Shown here: in pieces, positions 57,181-64,000 of the stretch
How the letters are laid out: each line of letters starts with the position of its first letter
Numbering within the stretch: the stretch's first letter is position 1
Assembly (NCBI GenBank): GCA_026168455.1
Contig: CM047430.1
Span: 9,928,848-9,992,847 of the forward strand
DNA length: 64,000 nt
Reading direction: 5' to 3'
Origin: Theocolax elegans
Taxonomy: Eukaryota > Arthropoda > Insecta > Hymenoptera > Cerocephalidae
The notes under the pieces: generated by a model
What the model was told of the DNA's origin: nothing
Database searches by the model: none
Seen by the model: only the letters and a program-made list of their open reading frames with translations
Made by a program: the position numbers and the translations under genes

Positions 57181-57340
57181 ATAATTCGATTCGACATTTA
57201 AAAATATATTATTTTCTAATACGAATATCCATCAAACTATATATTACAGCATGCTAAAACTATACCTTACCGGTATAGTCGGTTAATTTGGACTTTTTAT
57301 TTTTTGAATAAGAATTCAATAAGAATAAAAGAGGTTTTAT

Positions 57341-57550
57341 TTTGAAAAAGTGCGAACGTCAAGCCCTTCAGTTTTTAATGAGGAAGCTCTAAATAATTTT
57401 TGAATCATTAAAATAAATATTTTTGATATGATTCTTGGTTTGAAAATTTTGAACCCAAACATCGTACCTTTAATACATATAAAATTTAACGAAAATTCAG
57501 CTAAACTATCACCACAATTTAGTGTGAGGGCTTGACGTTCTTACTTTTTG
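57341..57550. mobile_element. Small MITE, right-arm copy
   Basis: The mirror of 33,541-33,752. Confidence 0.6.
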
Positions 57551-57779
57551 AAAAAAATAAAGAAAGCAATAAAGAAATCTACTACTACCTTCTCCACTCC
57601 ACTAAGATTTTTGAGAATTGGCGGGTTCTCGACATGTCTTAACAAATGTCATCAAAAAAATTATTATTCAAATTATTTTTTATGAAGCATAAATTAAGAT
57701 AATACAGTATAATTACTTAATCTTATATAATAATATACTTTTGCAGTGTGAACGTTAGTTAAAACAATAATATAAAATT

Positions 57780-58625
57780 TGTTGGAGAGAGATGGCGCCA
57801 CCAACGCTTTCCGAAAGTAAAATGCATTGTTGTTTTATACAGTATTCTTTGACTGTTCTAGAGTCTTTCCTTAGGCCAATATCACCGCATCGATCCGCAG
57901 TATTTGCTGCCCTGGGGAGGCTCTCGTCATCTAAGCTTCACAGTTGGTCGGTTTCCCTTGTCAGCGATGGTGCCTAAAGCTTCCCCGATGCGTTCGAAAA
58001 GTAAAAACTCTCTGAGAGCCTTCTATGGCATCGATTTACCCCGATGAGAAGCCACTTAGGAAGTGTACCGAAGCTCTTTACGATAGCACGCCGCCTTACA
58101 ACGGTTTGCCTTAAGCCGTAATTCTCGGTAGGGATGCGGCGGTGTTTAGCTCACCGCCGTCTTCCGCTTTCGAACATAAGCGGCATCCGGGTCAACTTCG
58201 CTTCACCCGTCAAGCCTGCTTGCAACCACATACCCCGCAGAGTCCAACCCAATACTGGGGACACGCTGGCGTTTCACTTTCGACTCACAGGTACGCCAAC
58301 GTGGGGCTCGGTTCCCAGTCCCTGCGTACCATAGTAAAGTCATATTGGTCCAACTGTCGACATGCCGAAGCACATCTCCCTATTACTCCCCGGATCCCCG
58401 GGGAGGTATTGCGGTAGGTGGCCTAGCGTTCGAATGAATGCAATTTATAGGAGAAATTCCTTTGCATCCCAGTGATGTGTCTAAACCCTCTGTTCTCGTC
58501 ATTTAGACGAGGCCGTTCAAAGTCGAGGGTTCTGACAATTCCCTTAATCGGCTTCGAACAGGCGATCTCGGCTTTGGGGATGCCTTTCAAGCTCGATGTA
58601 CAGATTGGAGATCCTGGTGAGACAG
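57780..58625. other. GC-rich structured block, right-arm copy
   Basis: The mirror of 32,462-33,310, with the same stem-loops and only a few differences. Confidence 0.5.
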
Positions 58626-58799
58626 TCTCTTGTTTTATACATTGAAAATTATATACATATTTCATGTTATATGCAATCACGTTATATTTTTTTTACTAAT
58701 TTCAAGACACATGGAGCTGGCCGCCATATATTTAGAGCTTGTAATTGGATGCCATGTCTAACATACATATTTTTAAATTTGTTTCTTACATGAATCTCT

Positions 58800-59862
58800 G
58801 TTCAGGTGCATTTCTTATCATCGACTAGCCGATTTTCAATTATTTTAGTAAAAAGATACACACAAAGCCGAATTACAAAAAATCTGCGAGAAAAGAATTA
58901 ATAAATGTGTAATATTTACAATATTCTACTGCGGTACGTCTACGGGGACCGTGCACGATTTACGCCTATCGTGCGCGCGGTCCCCGTAGACTATCCGAAG
59001 CAATATTCTGCGTTTCATATCGATTTAAAAATCCGGGAAAAATCAGTTGCACTCTTCAGTAGAGACAAATATTCTATAAAACGTTATTTAGAGACTGAAA
59101 ATTTTTTTGCGAAGAAATTAGCAATTGTGCTAAATTTTACTAATTTGTAAATTTTTGTTCTGGTTAATTTCTTGTCTTCTACTGGCGAATTTTCAATTAT
59201 TTTAGTAAAAAGATACACACAAACCCGAATTACAAAAAATCTGCGAGAATAGAATTAATATAAGTGAAATATTTATAATTTTCTACTGCGGTAGGTCTAC
59301 GGGGACCGTGCACGATTTACGGCTATCGTGCGCACGGTCCCCGTATACAATCGAAGCAATATTCTGCGTTTCATATCGATTAATAATTCGGGAAAAAATC
59401 GGATGCACTGTTTAGTAGAGGCATATATTCTATAAAACGTAATTTAGAGACTGAACATTTTTTGCGACGAAATTAGCAATTCTGCTAAATTTTAATAAAT
59501 AGTAAATATCTGTTTTCGTTAATTTCTTGTCATCCACTAGCAAATTTTTCAATTATGTTAGTAAAAAGATACACACAAACCTGAATTACAAAATATCTGC
59601 GATAATAGAATTAATAAAATTGAAATATTTATAATTTTCTACTGCGGTAGGTGTACGGGGAGCGTGCACGAGTTAGGGCTATCGTACGCACGGTCCCCGT
59701 AGACTATCGAAGCAATATTCTGCGTTCATATCGATTTAAAAATCCGGGAAAAAACTGTTGCACTGTTTAAAAGAGCTGAATATTCTATAAAGGGCTATTT
59801 TAAAACCGAAAATTCTTTTTGCTACAAATTAGCAATTCTGCTCAATTTTTAATAAATAGGAA
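58800..59862. repeat. 355-bp hairpin satellite, right-arm copy
   Basis: Three units in reverse order. Hairpins lie at 58,939-58,990, 59,296-59,347 and 59,652-59,703, and the stem-and-bulge design matches the left arm. Confidence 0.9.
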
Positions 59863-62282
59863 TCCTACTGAAAATGTATGCGCAATTAATAGCGTAACTT
59901 TTGACGCAACTTTTGATGCAACTTTTTGCGCACCTTTTTACGTGTCTTTATCGAGCCTAAAGTTGCGCCATAAATTGCGCTACTATATTGAAAATTTGAA
60001 TATATATATATAATATTTATATAATTTTATAATAGAAAATGCCTTAAGATCTTTTTTTATGTGATTTCAATTGCAATTTTCAACATGAATCCAACTTTAA
60101 AAAATTTCTAATATTTTGATGAATGCAATCAAATACAAAAAATGCATTTTAATAAAGGTATATTTATTTATTTAGCTAAAAGCTCCAAATTTTGAAAGAC
60201 AAGATTTTTTGTTTTAAACTGTTACCTCGAGGTTTTTCCAAATTCAAGACGGCAGCATCCAAGATGGTAATATATATATGAGAAAATTTTTTGATATTTC
60301 GATATTATTCCATAATCAATGTTTTATGATGAATGTTTATCAACATTGGACATACGGCGGAGTTTTTACCATTTAAAAGATGGCGGACCCAATATAGCGG
60401 CAAGAACTTAGGCAAATTCTTCGATTTTATGAAATTCGATTTACAGGGATTTCTTGGATCACTGATACGAATTCGTTATAATAATTCGTTAGTTATTATT
60501 ATTCGTTAATAGACTTCGTTGTAGATGTTAATGATAAAGAAATATCTATTTGTCAGGTTATAAAGCAACTTTGAATCATTACTCAAGTATAATTCGAGAC
60601 GTTGCAGCAGCAACGAAATTTGTATTAGAACAGAACAGATATGGAGAATATGCGTATTAATTGACATCAATGAACAAAAATTCATTATACCAGTACCTAA
60701 AAAAATTGCACTCTTAAATTATCTACATATAATTTACTATTTATTAAAATTGTAAACTGATTTATTTTTACTTAAAATATATGATTATGATTTAATGGCT
60801 GGCTTCCATCGAAATATTTGTATTTTTATTATATTTTATATACGGCCTTAATAAAACGTATTTTATATAAAAATATGCCTATTTCCTTAAATATCATCAG
60901 AACATTTTATTTAAATATAAAAAGTAATAATATATATTTTCTTTTTTCTTACTTTACATTATTTGCTTCTAAACAAAGAACACAAAAATTTTAAAAGTAC
61001 TTATAACATAATCCAGTTGTGTTTTTGTCTTATAGTTTTCTTTAAATTAAGTTTATAGGCGCTGATTTTACGTCGGTTAGCCAAGGAGTCACGTTTTTTC
61101 AGCTCACATCGCATGAAAAATACACGTAAGTCAGTAAGGTTTTTTTTGTAATTTCTTTGTTTGTTACTTTAATATTTTCGTCTGAGGAATATTTATGACT
61201 ATTTATTTAGGAGGAAAAGCATGCTGCACATAAGTCATCATACGGATCCGTAATCCGTGGCCCAAAAACCCTTTTAAACTAAATTTAACATAAATAGAAC
61301 TTGTGGTCACCATATTGGTTTCTATGCTATCTTGAATATGTAAATAAAACTAACAACGAATTTGTAACCAGCGACACCAGAAAACCCCTGTAAATCAAAT
61401 ATAATTTTAACATGTACGAAAATATAAAAATATGAGGGCGTTAGTTAGCTGTATAATACAAGGGCTTACGCGCCTGCATACTTGCGTCCAGGCGCTATCG
61501 CGCCTTTTGATTTCATAGAAATCCAACAATTTGCAAAATTTCTTGCCGCTATATTGGGTCCGCCATCTTGAATTTGTTGAAAGTGATAACGTATTTGTAA
61601 TCAGCGTCCCAAGAAACCCCTGTAAATCAAAATTTATAGAAATTCAACAATTTGCAAAATTTTTTGCCGCTATATTGGGTCCGCCATCTTGAATTTGTAA
61701 AAACTGATAACGATTTCGTAATCAGCGATCCAAGAAATCCCTGTGTAAATCGAATTTCATAAAAATCGAAGAATTTGCCAAATTTTTTTGCCGCTATATT
61801 GGGTCCGCCATCTTGCAATGGTAAAAACTACGCCGTATGTCCAATGTTGATAAACATTCATCATAAAACATTGTTTATTTAATAATATCGAAATATCAAA
61901 AAATATTCTCCTATGTATATTACCATCTTGGATGCTGCCATCTTGAATTTGGAAAAACCTCGAGGTAAGAGTTTAAAACAAAAATTCTTGTCTTTCAAAA
62001 TTTGGAGCTTTTAGTTAAATAAATAAATATAACTTTATTAATATGCACTTTTTTTATTTGATTGCATTCATCAAATATTAGAAATTTTTTAAAGTTGGAT
62101 TGCATATTGAAAATTGCAATTGTAAATCACATAAAAAAGATCTTAAGGCATTTTTCTATTATAAAATTATATAAATATATATATAATCTATATCATATAT
62201 ATTATATCTATATTTTTTCAAATTTCAATATAGTAGCGCAATTTATGGCGCAACTTTTGGCTCGAATAAAGACAAGTACATA
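59863..62282. mobile_element. 2.4-kb fold-back element, right-arm copy
   Basis: The mirror of 28,806-31,170, including the 121-bp tandem repeats (about 61,505-61,830 on the minus strand) and the GGCGCTATCGCGCC hairpin near 61,491-61,504. Confidence 0.85.
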
Positions 62283-63179
62283 AGTAGCGCAAAATACTCG
62301 GTGGACCGCGTTTGTGCACCTCGATGTGGCTGTTATCCTGCTGCTGGCTAATATTCTCTTCACTTGGACGTCCGTACCTGATATTTTCTTAAGGTAATAA
62401 TCTCGTTTATAATCCCAGCTTGTTAACTAATTATAATGACGCAAGATTCAGGCGCGAAGTCGACTACGTGCTGTCCCGCCACCTCGTTACCTGGAGCTGC
62501 CACTATTTTGCTTCACTTGATGACGCCGAACACCAAGGTCGCCACAGCTATTCCATGTAAAATCTCCAGGTAATTCTTTATGTCCTGGGGTGGTGCTGAT
62601 ATGCGTTTGTTATCAACAGGTTAATTCGTATCTACTATACACCTAATTTGTGCACACAAACATAACCTCAATTCAGCCTTGTTTCTCCTAACATACAACT
62701 GTCATACTCAGATACGGCTGTGATATTAGATACAGTTGGATGTGTTCCTTGTGTTCTTCTCCTACATACCACTAGCAATACTAAATAAATGGTATTATCT
62801 TCACAGCGGATTTACTGCCTGCATGCTGACTCCGACACCCTGGGTTGAGGATAGCTCTTTTTGTAAGCCCTGTGTGCTGATTCCAGACCTCCCTCAACTG
62901 GTGCCTAGACTGGTCCTGATGATAATCTGGATTCTCGCTAGTCGTTTCAGCCTTACTTATATTTCCAGTGCTAATGTGTGTTAGTGAAATTTGGGAAGGG
63001 TTATTAGGATTGTGAAGGTAGGTAGGACTAGATCCAGTGCGGGTAGGTAGATATAGGGAAAGGTTGAAGTCTATATGAGTAGATATGTTTAAATATATAG
63101 GTGCTTAGCTATTCGGGTAGGTAGGTATTCCCTTTAGTTTCAAATAGCATTCAATCATGTTGACATTTGCGAAGCACAT
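62283..63179. other. Mirror of 27,911-28,805, no gene assigned
   Basis: On the plus strand, TCTTCACAG (about 62,800) and CTCCAGGTAATTC (about 62,566) could be splice sites around short exons, and an 82-codon frame spans 62,736-62,984. Nothing is recognisable. GGTAGGTAGG motifs recur at 63,017-63,126. Confidence 0.3.
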
Positions 63180-63602
63180 TGTCACAATATATGTTTATGG
63201 ATAATTTCAGATAAACACGTCTGGCCAAAATTTTAAACCACACCATTTTTATCGTAAAAATAGAGGTTATTCCCAGAAGACAGGTCAGAATGTTAAGTGA
63301 TAGAAACAATTTTACCAACATTGATTCTAACCTCAAAAAGTGAAAAATTTTTAATTTTTTTGAACAAAGTTATTGTAATGTTTTTTTCAAAAAAATCAAT
63401 TGATTTGAGATAAATGGCTTTGAAAATAGCAATTTTTCTAAAAAATTGAAAAATTTCCATTTTTCATAGTGGAATAACTCGTAGGCAAATTATTTTAGCA
63501 CCTAAAATTTTTTTTCTATCTTCTGGAAGATATTTCCAGCCTGTTCTCAAATTTTGGAGCGATTTAAAATTTTCATCGTACCACTTAACGTGAAATAGCC
63601 CA
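63180..63602. mobile_element. Chimeric MITE, right-arm copy
   Basis: The mirror of 27,493-27,910; its A-type terminus (ACGTGAAATAGCCC) ends at about 63,601 before a TA run. Confidence 0.65.
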
Positions 63603-64000
63603 TATATATATATGAGCGTATGAATGCTTATATTACATTTAAAAAGTGCGGATTACACCTACTGCATAAGAAAAGAGCGCGCTTGCTAAGCCTTTTTATT
63701 GAGTTTCTTTTTTATTGGGTTGTTTCACGGTAAAATAACTATTTATGTACGTAATTATTACAAAAAAATATACTTATATAATATAAAAGTCATTCTTGCA
63801 TTAAATAAGGTCAATTTTCCGAAAAACTTAAAAAATTCGGTTTTTTATTAAAAATGGGCCATATCTCAAAATGGGAGAAATTCGGTTTCTACGATCCAAA
63901 AAACATACAAATACGAAAAGTTCCCGAGGGGACAAAAAGTGGCCACGAAACCCCCCTCAGCGCCCGGACTAATTACCGACCTGCGTAACATCGTTTTAGA
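63603..64000. other. Outer part of the right arm
   Basis: The mirror of 27,087-27,492. It includes ATATCTCAAAATGGGAGAAA and a G/C-rich end (GAGGGGACAAAAAGTGGCC), which look like the terminal part of another DNA element, unidentified. No gene. Confidence 0.45.

Larger units (their letters stand above)
51018..57279 (+). mobile_element. Helitron-2, right-arm copy
   Basis: Starts TCTTACTAATATATAAGAG at 51,018 and runs to the 3' hairpin at 57,259-57,279. It carries the same nested insertions as the left-arm copy, so the insertions preceded the duplication. Confidence 0.85.
45544..64000. repeat. Giant inverted repeat, right arm
   Basis: The reverse-complement copy of the left arm. Differences spot-checked in the Helitron and neighbouring parts are mostly single-base gains or losses, many in A or T runs. 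They break Helitron frames that are open in the left arm (for example near 51,838, 52,083, 52,530 and 52,631). The lesions common to both arms (the frameshift near 53,209/37,880 and the MITE and LINE insertions) predate the duplication. Confidence 0.97.

Noticed and set aside
57057..57260. Independent right-arm genes
   Set aside because: All right-arm frames are mirrored left-arm frames; they should not be counted as additional loci until the palindrome is verified.
1..64000. Prokaryotic-type operons, defence systems or integrated virus
   Set aside because: No ribosome-binding-site-led gene clusters, no viral structural or replication genes; everything recognisable is eukaryotic transposable-element coding.

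Overview
The window is transposable-element-dense DNA from an animal, almost certainly an arthropod and probably an insect. The evidence is the element mix: Helitron Rep/helicase genes, a CR1/L2/Jockey-type LINE, a Penelope-like element, a P-element (THAP-type) transposase fragment, a solo LTR and many long-inverted-repeat MITEs, all in strongly AT-rich DNA. No complete host gene is visible. The closest thing to host sequence is two short GC-rich pieces bounded by consensus splice sites (24.3-25.6 kb), which look noncoding.

Left part, 1-27 kb. A GC-rich block (1-720) is followed by a decayed Helitron on the minus strand (about 1.25-6.03 kb). After AT-rich sequence comes a nearly complete LINE on the plus strand (about 7.8-13.17 kb; broken ORF1, ORF2 with endonuclease and reverse transcriptase, ATCA-repeat tail). 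From 13.6 to 18.6 kb there are two related families of fold-back MITEs (A and B), an orphan Helitron 3' terminus, a 0.7-kb direct repeat and several microsatellites. A tRNA-like SINE head lies at 19.6 kb. A Penelope-like element on the minus strand (about 20.06-23.87 kb) is split by a solo LTR with a clear 4-bp target duplication. A possible noncoding transcription unit (24.3-26.2 kb) and a P-element transposase remnant (26.7-27.1 kb) follow.

Right part, 27.1-64 kb. This is one giant inverted repeat with arms of at least 18.4 kb, and the right arm runs off the window. Each arm holds, from outside in: a chimeric MITE, a 2.4-kb fold-back element with a 121-bp internal tandem repeat, a three-unit 355-bp satellite with a long hairpin per unit, a GC-rich block with strong stem-loops, a second Helitron (interrupted by a LINE 3' fragment and by a MITE that itself carries a nested MITE), a DDE transposase remnant, two further fold-back elements and an internally deleted LINE copy. 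The axis, near 45,543, falls in the loop of a MITE-A copy whose two ends are truncated at the same place. That is the product expected from hairpin-primed (snap-back) copying of the left arm.

The right arm repeats the left with scattered differences. In the places compared these are mostly single-base insertions or deletions, which break reading frames still open on the left. The duplication may therefore be an unpolished fold-back artefact of sequencing or assembly rather than a chromosomal palindrome, and this must be settled before right-arm features are counted as separate loci. The genes do not work together as a pathway. The window records successive insertions, most of them defective.
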